Shown: one piece after another, positions 1 through 5,117 of the stretch
How positions within the stretch are numbered: position 1 is the stretch's first letter
How the letters are laid out: each line of letters starts with the position of its first letter
DNA from: Clostridia bacterium
GTDB taxonomy: Bacteria; Bacillota_E; SLMV01; PUMD01
DNA length: 5,117 nucleotides
Reading direction: 5' to 3'
NCBI GenBank assembly: GCA_007128555.1
Contig: SKXF01000212.1
Location: 1-5,117, forward strand
Position numbers and translations under genes: made by a program
The notes under the pieces: generated by a model
What the model was told of the DNA's origin: nothing
Database searches by the model: none
What the model saw: the letters and a program-made list of their open reading frames with translations, nothing else

Positions 1-335
1 CTTACAACTCGGACACAGGGTCACGGCGCGGCTGTAGCTGTCTCCATCACGTAAGACCCTGACCGCCCTCGATTCCTCGGTCTGTCCCTCGACACAGGTA
101 TCGCAGTACACGCGTTCATATTCCGGGCATTGTGCCCCACCCCGGTCCTCGGTCGGATCCGCGACTTTGAACCACTTAGCAGGCTGATTTGCGCTATGTA
201 GGAGCGCGGTATCCTCTCCCGATAAGCATTGTTCCAGATACGTCAGTGGTGCCTGATTGTCGATGGCTGAATGTCGTCGTTGAGCATTGTAGTATTGCAT
301 GTGGTTGTCCATCACCGCTTTGAGGTCCTCCAGGG
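1..335 (-). pseudogene. IS3-like transposase, C-terminal fragment with Cys-rich tail (runs off left edge)
   Basis: The minus strand is open from position 360 to the left edge, about 120 codons, but transposase-like sequence begins only near 335 (TLEDLKAVMDNHMQYYNAQR). The block YYNAQRRHSAIDNQAPLTYL is the typical end of the rve/integrase core of IS3-type transposases (YN..R.HSAL....P..Y). Beyond it the frame continues about 80 residues, unusually long for this family. This tail has CDTC at about 105-94 and CPSC at about 12-1, a CX2C...CX2C arrangement like a small zinc ribbon. Upstream in this frame a TAA occurs at about 407-409, and the sequence between 338 and 360 does not fit the family, so the N-terminal part and the catalytic triad are absent from this strand. 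The matching D35E part lies next door on the plus strand. The gene is broken by rearrangement. Transposase identity is clear; whether the Cys-rich tail is native to it is uncertain. Confidence 0.75.
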
Positions 336-513
336 TAGATGAGGACTCCGTATACACCAGCTATGGCTGGCTCAGAACACGGTTGATTGGTTCGGGTGCT
401 TCGGTCTCTTATTCGGAATCAGGGGCCAGGAATAACCCCTGGATCGAGTCCATGTGGGGCCGGATCAAAACCGAGATCGGATTACTGATTGATGGATGAT
501 GATATCCTCCAGG
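326..513. repeat. 9-base direct repeat flanking the inverted transposase fragment
   Basis: TCCTCCAGG occurs at 326-334 and again at 505-513 in the same orientation. The two copies bracket the 170-base segment containing the plus-strand transposase fragment almost exactly at its edges. This could be a target-site duplication or a microhomology used in the rearrangement. It could equally be chance, since each copy reads L-E-D on the minus strand in a plausible coding frame. Confidence 0.3.
338..496 (+). pseudogene. IS3-like transposase, D35E catalytic fragment (inverted relative to its C-terminal part)
   Basis: This plus-strand piece reads D-E-D-S-V-Y-T-S-Y-G-W-L-R-T at its start and NNPWIESMWGRIKTEIG near its end. 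It matches the stretch of IS3-type transposases that normally reads HSDRGS.YTS...., then (D)N...ES.....K.E. The Asp at 338-340 and the Glu at 446-448 are separated by exactly 35 residues, the D35E spacing of this superfamily, so these are probably the second and third catalytic acids. The residues after the Asp (E-D instead of R-G) have drifted. The first catalytic Asp and the N-terminal helix-turn-helix part are absent, and the C-terminal part lies on the other strand at 1-335. A 66-codon open frame covers the piece (ATG at 299, stop at about 497-499), but its first 13 codons are not transposase-like. It is a relic and not a functional gene. Confidence 0.75.
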
Positions 514-521
514 TTTATGCC

Positions 522-839
522 ACTGGCCTCAAAGGTTCGCCGGTCTGGCGCCAGCACTTAAACGCCAGTACCCGGTTTCGGCGGGGAGCTATGGCTTATC
601 CAGCTGCCCCAGATATCGTTCAGGGAACGGGCCTGGTCCGGCATCTTTGGTTACATGCTGCAACAACGCTTGCTTCTGCCCTGGATCTGTCCCTCGACCC
701 CCACTTCTTCCAGGGCCTTGATGAGCTCACTGGTGTAGTCCTCGCGTCTCCTCCGCAGGGGGATCTCCCGGATCAGCTGCTGGTCGTCTTCGGTGTGCAG
801 GTGGGGTGGATCGTCCCAGCTGGGAGGGATTCTGCTGTT
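522..839 (-). pseudogene. RelA/SpoT-type (p)ppGpp synthetase fragment, decayed
   Basis: RelA/SpoT enzymes transfer pyrophosphate from ATP to GTP/GDP to make the stringent-response alarmone (p)ppGpp. On the minus strand, one frame from 839 to about 606 follows the linker into the synthetase domain. It shows LHTEDDQQLIREI (family: LHPE.Y..L), then RREDYTSELIKALEEVGVEG (family: RE.YI...I..L...GI.A), then GRSK at about 680-669 (family: GRPKHIYSIYRKM). After that come SM-stop-PKM and ARSLNDIWG (family: F.EIYD), aligned without gaps. The in-frame TAA at 653-651 replaces the usual Tyr of SIYRKM. Downstream, fragments resembling PKP.GY and VLGPDG.PFE can be read in shifted or interrupted frames (about 584-522), with much of the domain deleted. 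The HD hydrolase domain and the C-terminal TGS/ACT regions are missing. It abuts the transposase debris, so loss through mobile-element activity is plausible. The assignment rests on reading motifs by eye. Confidence 0.6.
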
Positions 840-1000
840 GGGTGCAGAAACTGTTGTCCCACAGCAGCATGGCTGGCCCTGTAGATTCCCAGCGACTGCC
901 TCTTCTCGGCCCCCGGGGGCCGATTTCGAGGCGATCGGCCCTGGGATGGTCGTCAGCGCCCAGCCCCCGGGAGATCTGTTATCTGGCAGGGGTAGAGATT
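840..1000. other. Non-coding or decayed spacer before the aminotransferase gene
   Basis: I find no gene that I can support here. The minus strand contains short RelA-like words in other frames (for example LGIYR at about 886-872), which could be further remnants of the decayed synthetase gene. The plus-strand frame of the downstream gene is open through this stretch but does not resemble its family. I see no clear sigma-70 promoter for the downstream gene. Confidence 0.4.
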
Positions 1001-1004
1001 GGAG
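1001..1004 (+). promoter_or_regulatory. Ribosome binding site of the class V aminotransferase gene
   Basis: GGAG sits 8 bases before the GTG at 1013, which is ideal spacing and favours that start. A second purine run, AGGGG at 988-992, lies 11 bases before an in-frame GTG at 1004, so a start three codons earlier is possible. Confidence 0.5.
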
Positions 1005-1012
1005 TGAATGAC

Positions 1013-2149
1013 GTGAGCGAATGCCCAGTTATCGCAAGCGAGGAGCGTCGCCGGCAGTTCCCACTGACGGAGCATTACGCGTATTTTAACAGTGCAGCGA
1101 CCGGGATTGTCCCGGTGAGGACTATTGAGGCCATGAAGGAACACTGGCAAACAGGGGCCCATCCTTACGGGCTGGGACTGGACGAACCTCCCCGGCTGAG
1201 CGAGGAACCTCGCGATCGCGTGGCCCGTTTCATCGGGGCCTCGCGCGAAGAGGTGAGTTTTGTCTCATCCACCACCCATGGTCTGAGCATTGCTGCGACC
1301 TCCTTCCCCCTCGGGCCCGGGGATGAGGTGTTGATCCCCGAGCGGGAGTTCCCGTCCGTGGTGTATCCGTTCTTGAACCAGGCTGAAGTGCGTGGGTTTG
1401 ACGTTCGATTTGTCCCCTGGGAGGGGTTCGGCCCCAGCCTTGAGCAGCTCAGCTCTGCCATGTCGGAGCGGACCCGGATGCTGTGCATCAGCTGGGTTCA
1501 GTACCAGAATGGTCATACTCGAGACCTCCAGGCCCTGGGAAAACTGTGCAGAGAGCGCGACATCTTCCTGGTGGTGGATGCGATCCAGGGTCTGGGTGCC
1601 ATCCCCCTCGATGTCGAGGGACTCGGGGTTGACTTGCTCACCGCAGGGACGTACAAGTGGTTGCTGTCCGGTCCTGGAAACGCCCTTCTGTATGTTCGGC
1701 GAGAACGAGTTGAGCACATGAGGCCCGCCTTCGCCGGGTACCTGGCGATGACCAGGGAAGTGGAGGATCCCTGCTACCAGCTTGAGTTTCGAAAGGGTGT
1801 AGAGCGCTTCAATCTCGGTTCAACCAATGACGCCGGAATCACCGCCCTGTTCCACTCCCTGGGCCTGATCGAGGAGCTGGGTATTGCCGAGATCAACGCC
1901 CATACCCGTTGCCTTTCCCGGAAGTTGCGGGAGGGGGCGATTGAGAGGGGCTACATCGTCAATACGCGTGAAGATGAGGTCTCGCCTATCGTTGCCGTGA
2001 CCACAGGGGACCTCCAGAGGGACGAGGAACTGTTGGCCCACCTCCTGGCGAACGGAGTTTATACGTGCATAAGGGGGATGGGACTGCGGCTGGCGCCGCA
2101 CTTCTACTGCAGTGATGATGACGTGCAGAGGGTGCTGGCGCTGCTGTAA
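1013..2149 (+). CDS. Class V aminotransferase-fold PLP enzyme (cysteine desulfurase/isopenicillin-N epimerase-like)
   Basis: This is a cytosolic PLP enzyme of fold type I, 378 residues from the GTG at 1013, which is normal for the family. Family landmarks appear in order. YFNSAATG lies near the N-terminus (substrate side). SSTTHG at 85-90 is the cofactor phosphate loop. VVDAIQGLGAIPLDV carries Asp189, which pairs with the pyridine nitrogen, and Gln192. TAGTYKWLLSGPG carries Lys215, the Schiff-base lysine. RFNLGSTN at 265-272 corresponds to the family RFE.GT.N motif. The C-terminus has CIRGMGLRLAPHFY with Arg359 and His363. The segment that in cysteine desulfurases carries the persulfide cysteine (R.GHHCA.P type) is absent; the ending is the short R....R.SPH.Y form. 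I therefore do not call it a desulfurase, and the substrate is unknown. The frame stays open upstream to 806, but that part is not family-like and overlaps pseudogene debris. It is probably transcribed alone, because the next gene has its own promoter. Confidence 0.9.
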   Translation: MSECPVIASEERRRQFPLTEHYAYFNSAATGIVPVRTIEAMKEHWQTGAHPYGLGLDEPPRLSEEPRDRVARFIGASREEVSFVSSTTHGLSIAATSFPLGPGDEVLIPEREFPSVVYPFLNQAEVRGFDVRFVPWEGFGPSLEQLSSAMSERTRMLCISWVQYQNGHTRDLQALGKLCRERDIFLVVDAIQGLGAIPLDVEGLGVDLLTAGTYKWLLSGPGNALLYVRRERVEHMRPAFAGYLAMTREVEDPCYQLEFRKGVERFNLGSTNDAGITALFHSLGLIEELGIAEINAHTRCLSRKLREGAIERGYIVNTREDEVSPIVAVTTGDLQRDEELLAHLLANGVYTCIRGMGLRLAPHFYCSDDDVQRVLALL

Positions 2150-2250
2150 GTCGATGAATCACGACAGAACCGTCCAGGAACTACGACGGAGTGTGTTAAC
2201 CTGCAGTCGTTAGAGTGGGGCCAGCATGATAGCGTCTGTCTCATCGTGGT

Positions 2251-2266
2251 AAGCTGCGTGCAGCTT
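2251..2266. promoter_or_regulatory. Perfect 16-base palindrome, possible operator
   Basis: AAGCTGCGTGCAGCTT consists of 7-base half-sites around a central GT. Its last two bases are the first two of the -35 box of the promoter upstream of the binding-protein gene, so a bound regulator could block or contact RNA polymerase. It could form a short hairpin, but no T-run follows directly, so a terminator for the aminotransferase gene is less likely. No regulator gene is in the window. Confidence 0.4.
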
Positions 2267-2293
2267 GGCATTTGCTTTAGGGTCACGTACAAT
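2265..2293 (+). promoter_or_regulatory. Sigma-70/sigma-A promoter of the peptide transporter operon
   Basis: TTGGCA (2265-2270) and TACAAT (2288-2293) each match 5 of 6 consensus bases and are separated by the optimal 17 bases. Transcription would begin near 2300, giving a leader of roughly 100 bases before the binding-protein start. The position in the only substantial intergenic gap before the operon supports the call. Confidence 0.65.
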
Positions 2294-2385
2294 GATAAAT
2301 TAAGTCCTGGTACCCTGTTTCAATATTCACCATGGTGCCTGGACAGTATGCGTTGAGCGGTATGAACCGCACCTTGTATCAGAAA

Positions 2386-2389
2386 GGAG
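2386..2389 (+). promoter_or_regulatory. Ribosome binding site deciding the start of the binding-protein gene
   Basis: GGAG within AGAAAGGAGA lies 8 bases before the ATG at 2398. The in-frame ATGs at 2332 and 2362 lack a comparable site, and only the 2398 start puts a signal peptide at the N-terminus. Confidence 0.8.
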
Positions 2390-2397
2390 ACCAACTT

Positions 2398-4083
2398 ATG
2401 GGATGGTTTAGGGCTTTATCCCGAAGCCGCAGGCTGATTCTGTCACTCGCGGTTGTCCTTGGCCTCATCCTGGTTGCAGGCTTTGGATGCGGCGACCCGG
2501 ACCAGGCGGATCCCCCGGGCGAGGACGACCCCGAGCCGGGTGATTCTGAGGCTGATCGGTATGGAGGTACTGCGGTTTTGCGCATCCAGGGTGAGATCGC
2601 TACCTTGAATCCCTTCTTCGGCGGGGATACGATCATTGGCCAGGTGGGTGCCTTCACGGCCGAGCGCCTTGTCATGTTGAACGCGGACAGCGAATACGAG
2701 GGACAGCTCGCAACGGACTGGTCCGTGAGCGAGGATGGCCTCGAGTATACCTTCAACCTGAGGGATGACGTGACCTGGCATGACGGTGAGCATTTCACAG
2801 CAGACGACGTTATTTTCAGCTTCGAGCTCCTGATGAACCCGGAAGCGGCCGTGCCGGCCCGTTCGAACTTCCTGATCGCCGGGGAACCCATCGAGATGGA
2901 GAAGGTGGATGACTATACGGTGAAGATGATCGTGCCGGAGCTCTTCGCACCGGTGCTGACCAGCGTTGCGCGTTTGCCTGTCGCACCGAAGCATATTGTG
3001 CAGGATGTCAACCCCAGCGATCTCGACACGTCTGACTGGGGAGAGGAGCCGATTCACACCGGTCCCTTCAAGTTCGACGAGTACCGCGCAGGCGAGTACA
3101 TCAGGCTGGTCCGCCACGACGATTACTGGGGGGGCAAGCCCTACCTGGAGGAAGTCGTGCTTCGCATCATTCCCGATATGAGTGCCACCACGGTCGCTCT
3201 CGAGAGTGACCAGGTGTATTTCTCGGATGTTCCCCCGGACGTATTCCAGCGGCTGGAGCAGGAGGGGACGCTGCACACCTTCAGCGCTACCAGTGGCAAC
3301 GTGCAGTTCTTGAGCATGAACAACCTGGTGTGGCCTTTCACGGATGTGCGAGTGCGCAAGGCCATCAATCACGTTATCAATCGGGAGGCCATTGCCCAGC
3401 ACGCTTTCCTTGGCTACGCTCAGCCGGCGGAGAACTTCATGGTGCCGACGGACATGTACTACAACGAAGATGTCATCGTACGCTACGAGTTCGATCCCGA
3501 CCGTGCCAGGGAACTGCTGGAGGAGGCCGGTTTTGAGCCTGGTTCTGACGGAATCATGGTCAGGGACGGACAGAAACTGGAGTTCGAGCTGATCATCACC
3601 CAGGGCAATGCTCAGCGTGAGCAGGCAGCCCTGATCATCCAGTCGGACTTCGAGGAGGCCGGTATCAGCGTGGTCCCCCGTACCATGGAGTGGAGCGCCC
3701 AGGTCGGCATTTTGACGGCCGGGATCGATCCGCCCGAGTACGAGACCATGATCATGGGCAACACCCTCGGTCCGGATCCCGATCGCTATCATGCGGTGTA
3801 TGGACCCTCGCAGTACCTCGTAGGGTTTAATTATCTCGCGTACCTCAGCGATGAGGTTGAGGACCTGTTTCAGCTCGGGCGGGTTACGGTCGAGGAGGAC
3901 GAGCGCCAGGCCATCTACGAGGATCTGCAGCGCATCATCACGGATGATGCCCCCGTGGGCTGGCTCTGGTATGCGGAAACCCTCTATGCTTATTCACCCA
4001 AGCTGGGGGTTGAGGAGGCAGGCCTGACCGGCCAGGCACACATTCGGTTCCTGAACCCGGCAGGACTGTACATCAAGGACTGA
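2398..4083 (+). CDS. Family 5 extracellular solute-binding lipoprotein of a peptide-type ABC importer
   Basis: This protein binds substrate, probably peptides, outside the membrane and delivers it to the downstream permease; family 5 also includes nickel- and sugar-binding members. It has 561 residues from the ATG at 2398, typical of the DppA/OppA group. Residues 1-30 form a signal peptide: a basic start (RSRR at 9-12), then a hydrophobic stretch. Cys31 is a likely lipidation site although GFG before it is not a standard lipobox. Residues 32-54 are an acidic Pro/Asp/Glu-rich tether. The mature domain begins at YGGTAVLRI (from 55). It contains the family signature VTWHDGEHFTADDVIFSFE (W127, D129, G130, D136, D137), TGPFKF (around 221-226), DDYWGGKP (around 241-248) and DVRVRKAINHVINREAI (from 316). 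The C-terminal half includes a YEFDPDRARELLEEAGF helix. The frame is intact. An upstream promoter and a downstream hairpin suggest it is made in excess over the permease. The ligand cannot be told from sequence. Confidence 0.95.
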   Translation: MGWFRALSRSRRLILSLAVVLGLILVAGFGCGDPDQADPPGEDDPEPGDSEADRYGGTAVLRIQGEIATLNPFFGGDTIIGQVGAFTAERLVMLNADSEYEGQLATDWSVSEDGLEYTFNLRDDVTWHDGEHFTADDVIFSFELLMNPEAAVPARSNFLIAGEPIEMEKVDDYTVKMIVPELFAPVLTSVARLPVAPKHIVQDVNPSDLDTSDWGEEPIHTGPFKFDEYRAGEYIRLVRHDDYWGGKPYLEEVVLRIIPDMSATTVALESDQVYFSDVPPDVFQRLEQEGTLHTFSATSGNVQFLSMNNLVWPFTDVRVRKAINHVINREAIAQHAFLGYAQPAENFMVPTDMYYNEDVIVRYEFDPDRARELLEEAGFEPGSDGIMVRDGQKLEFELIITQGNAQREQAALIIQSDFEEAGISVVPRTMEWSAQVGILTAGIDPPEYETMIMGNTLGPDPDRYHAVYGPSQYLVGFNYLAYLSDEVEDLFQLGRVTVEEDERQAIYEDLQRIITDDAPVGWLWYAETLYAYSPKLGVEEAGLTGQAHIRFLNPAGLYIKD

Positions 4084-4094
4084 GTTGGACAACC

Positions 4095-4124
4095 GGGCGG
4101 GACGGCATGTTGTTCCGCCCTTTT
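4095..4124 (+). terminator. Hairpin with T-run between binding-protein and permease genes
   Basis: GGGCGGGAC (4095-4103) pairs with GTTCCGCCC (4112-4120), 9 base pairs including one G-U wobble, enclosing a loop of about 8 bases; TTTT follows directly at 4121-4124. The shape is that of a rho-independent terminator, though the T-run is short. It lies 12 bases after the binding-protein stop codon. Since the permease follows 24 bases later with a strong ribosome site and no clear promoter of its own, it is probably a leaky terminator or 3' stabiliser that sets the binding protein above the permease. Confidence 0.65.
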
Positions 4125-4132
4125 CACAGGAG

Positions 4133-4144
4133 AAGGAGGTGATC
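4133..4144 (+). promoter_or_regulatory. Extended Shine-Dalgarno of the permease gene
   Basis: AAGGAGGTGATC is fully complementary to the 3' end of canonical 16S rRNA over 12 bases. From the GGAGG core, 9 bases separate it from the TTG at 4149, against 15 for the ATG at 4155, so it favours the TTG start. Such a long match would favour strong initiation on readthrough transcripts. Confidence 0.75.
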
Positions 4145-4148
4145 TGGC

Positions 4149-5117
4149 TTGCAGATGTTCCTCTTGCGCCGAGTGGTGACCCTGGTACCTCTCTTGATTG
4201 GAGTGACCTTCATTTCCTTTTTGATCATGAACCTGTCGCCAGGGGATCCGACCGCGATCTACATTGATCCGTCCATGGGTGAGCATACGCAGGAGATGCG
4301 CGAGGCGGTCCAGAGGAGCCTGGGGTTGGATCGACCTCTGCCCGTCCGGTATGCCCTGTGGCTGGGCAGGCTGGTGGCAGGAGATCTTGGCTATTCCTTT
4401 GTCAGTAGGAGACCGGTGACCAGGGAGATCAGCTCCCGGATTATGAACACCGTCCTTCTCGCCTCGGCATCGCTGGGGGTGGCGTTGCTCCTGGGTGTGA
4501 TCATCGGTGTCTATTCTGCTTTGAACCAGTATAAGCTGTCCGATTACGTGGTGACGGTACTGGCCTTTATTGGCCTGTCCATGCCGAATTTCTGGTTCGC
4601 CATGGTGATGATCCTGGTCTTCACCGGCAGCCTGGGATGGTTGCCGTCGGTCGGCATGATGGATGTGCACGTCGGGCCGAGCATTCTGGACAGGACATTC
4701 AGCATTTTGCAGCACCTGATCATGCCGACGCTGGTGCTGTCCCTGGCCCACATGGCCACCTGGACCCGGTACCAGAGGTCCTCCATGCTCGAGGTGATCC
4801 GGCAGGACTACATCCGGACTGCGCGGGCCAAGGGGCTGTCAGAGCGGGTGGTCATATACCGTCATGCCCTTCGCAATGCGGCCATACCGGTCATCACCCT
4901 CCTGGGGATGTCTCTGCCGGCCCTGATCAGCGGTTCTTTCATCGTGGAAACGGTCTTTGCCTGGCCGGGCATGGGACGGTTGGGCGTCGGCGCTGTCTTC
5001 AGTCGCGATTACCCGGTTGTGATGGGAGTGACCCTGTTTTCGTCCCTGATGGTCACGGGGGGAAACCTGCTGGCAGATGTGATGTATGCGGTGGTCGATC
5101 CCAGAATCCGGTACAAG
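4149..5117 (+). CDS. DppB/OppB-type ABC transporter permease (3' end cut by window edge)
   Basis: This integral membrane subunit forms half of the channel of a peptide-type ABC importer. The visible 323 codons have no stop and end in DPRIRYK; family members usually end within a few residues of this motif, so nearly the whole protein is present. The N-terminus FLLRRVVTLVPLLIGVTF and the following PGDP (31-34) are hallmarks of the DppB group. Hydrophobic segments lie at about 9-29, 101-125, 133-158, 187-207, 246-268 and 289-316, six in all. The cytoplasmic EAA-type loop DYIRTARAKGLSERVV (from 220) contacts the ATPase, and ETVFAWPGMG (from 267) is a further family signature. The TTG at 4149 is chosen from ribosome-site spacing; ATG at 4155 is the alternative and shortens the protein by two residues. 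The gene follows the binding protein after a 65-base gap containing a hairpin. A DppC-type permease and one or two ATPase genes are expected beyond the edge. Confidence 0.93.
   Translation, partial: MQMFLLRRVVTLVPLLIGVTFISFLIMNLSPGDPTAIYIDPSMGEHTQEMREAVQRSLGLDRPLPVRYALWLGRLVAGDLGYSFVSRRPVTREISSRIMNTVLLASASLGVALLLGVIIGVYSALNQYKLSDYVVTVLAFIGLSMPNFWFAMVMILVFTGSLGWLPSVGMMDVHVGPSILDRTFSILQHLIMPTLVLSLAHMATWTRYQRSSMLEVIRQDYIRTARAKGLSERVVIYRHALRNAAIPVITLLGMSLPALISGSFIVETVFAWPGMGRLGVGAVFSRDYPVVMGVTLFSSLMVTGGNLLADVMYAVVDPRIRYK

Noticed and set aside
81..698. A 13-base direct repeat, TCTGTCCCTCGAC, at 81-93 and 686-698
   Set aside because: Both copies read V-E-G-Q within different minus-strand coding remnants and no flanking similarity extends the match, so coincidence is the simplest reading.
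489..884. A 131-codon plus-strand open frame across the pseudogene zone
   Set aside because: It has no recognisable domain, and the minus strand carries the RelA/SpoT-like motifs here, so it is read as an antisense shadow.
806..1012. N-terminal extension of the aminotransferase frame up to the ATG at 806
   Set aside because: The extra residues do not resemble the family, overlap the decayed RelA/SpoT fragment on the other strand, and lack a ribosome site as good as that before 1013.
2170..2189. Short inverted repeat CCGTC/GACGG after the aminotransferase stop as a terminator
   Set aside because: It has only five base pairs, a 10-base loop and no T-run, so it is too weak to call.
2328..2337. 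10-base palindrome CACCATGGTG in the leader of the binding-protein gene
   Set aside because: It is short, isolated, and not placed at a promoter element, so I do not call it a regulatory site.
2332..2397. In-frame ATGs at 2332 and 2362 as starts of the binding protein
   Set aside because: Neither has a good ribosome site, and they would bury the signal peptide behind a polar extension. The ATG at 2398 has GGAG at 8 bases.
2443..3792. A 449-codon open frame on the minus strand opposite the binding-protein gene
   Set aside because: The plus strand encodes an unmistakable family 5 binding protein with all signatures. The antisense frame shows no recognisable domain and is the usual by-product of GC-rich codon use.
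3990..4751. A 253-codon open frame on the minus strand opposite the end of the binding-protein gene and the permease gene
   Set aside because: It is very rich in His, Gln and Arg with no family features. It is the antisense shadow of hydrophobic, GC-rich membrane-protein codons.

Overview
The window looks like a bacterial chromosome of moderately high GC, most likely a Gram-positive (Bacillota-like) lineage. The reasons are very strong Shine-Dalgarno sequences (one pairs over 12 bases with the canonical 16S 3' end), a GTG start and probably a TTG start, and a solute-binding protein that looks like a lipoprotein with an acidic Pro/Asp/Glu-rich linker. This placement is an inference; there is no rRNA or other taxonomic marker.

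Positions 1 to about 1000 hold debris with no intact gene. The first half is two pieces of one type of DDE transposase (IS3-like rve domain) in opposite orientations: the C-terminal part on the minus strand (335 down to the left edge) and the D35E part on the plus strand (338 to about 496). Flipping the second piece in place would restore one nearly continuous reading frame. Next, on the minus strand at about 522-839, is a decayed fragment of a RelA/SpoT-type (p)ppGpp synthetase with an in-frame stop and internal loss. Positions 840-1000 hold nothing I can call with confidence.

Positions 1013-2149 carry an intact class V, PLP-dependent aminotransferase-fold enzyme. It resembles cysteine desulfurases and isopenicillin-N epimerases but lacks the usual desulfurase cysteine loop. 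A spacer of about 250 bases follows. It holds a good sigma-70/sigma-A promoter (TTGGCA, 17 bases, TACAAT) with a perfect 16-base palindrome against its -35 box.

That promoter should drive a peptide/oligopeptide ABC importer operon: a family 5 solute-binding lipoprotein (2398-4083), a hairpin with T-run, then a DppB/OppB-type permease (4149 to the right edge, lacking at most a few C-terminal residues). The binding protein would capture peptide or a similar ligand outside the membrane and pass it to the permease. The second permease and the ATPases are expected beyond the right edge. The hairpin between the two genes probably lowers permease expression relative to the binding protein. Nothing here amounts to a new defence or biosynthetic system; the least ordinary part is the rearranged pseudogene zone on the left.
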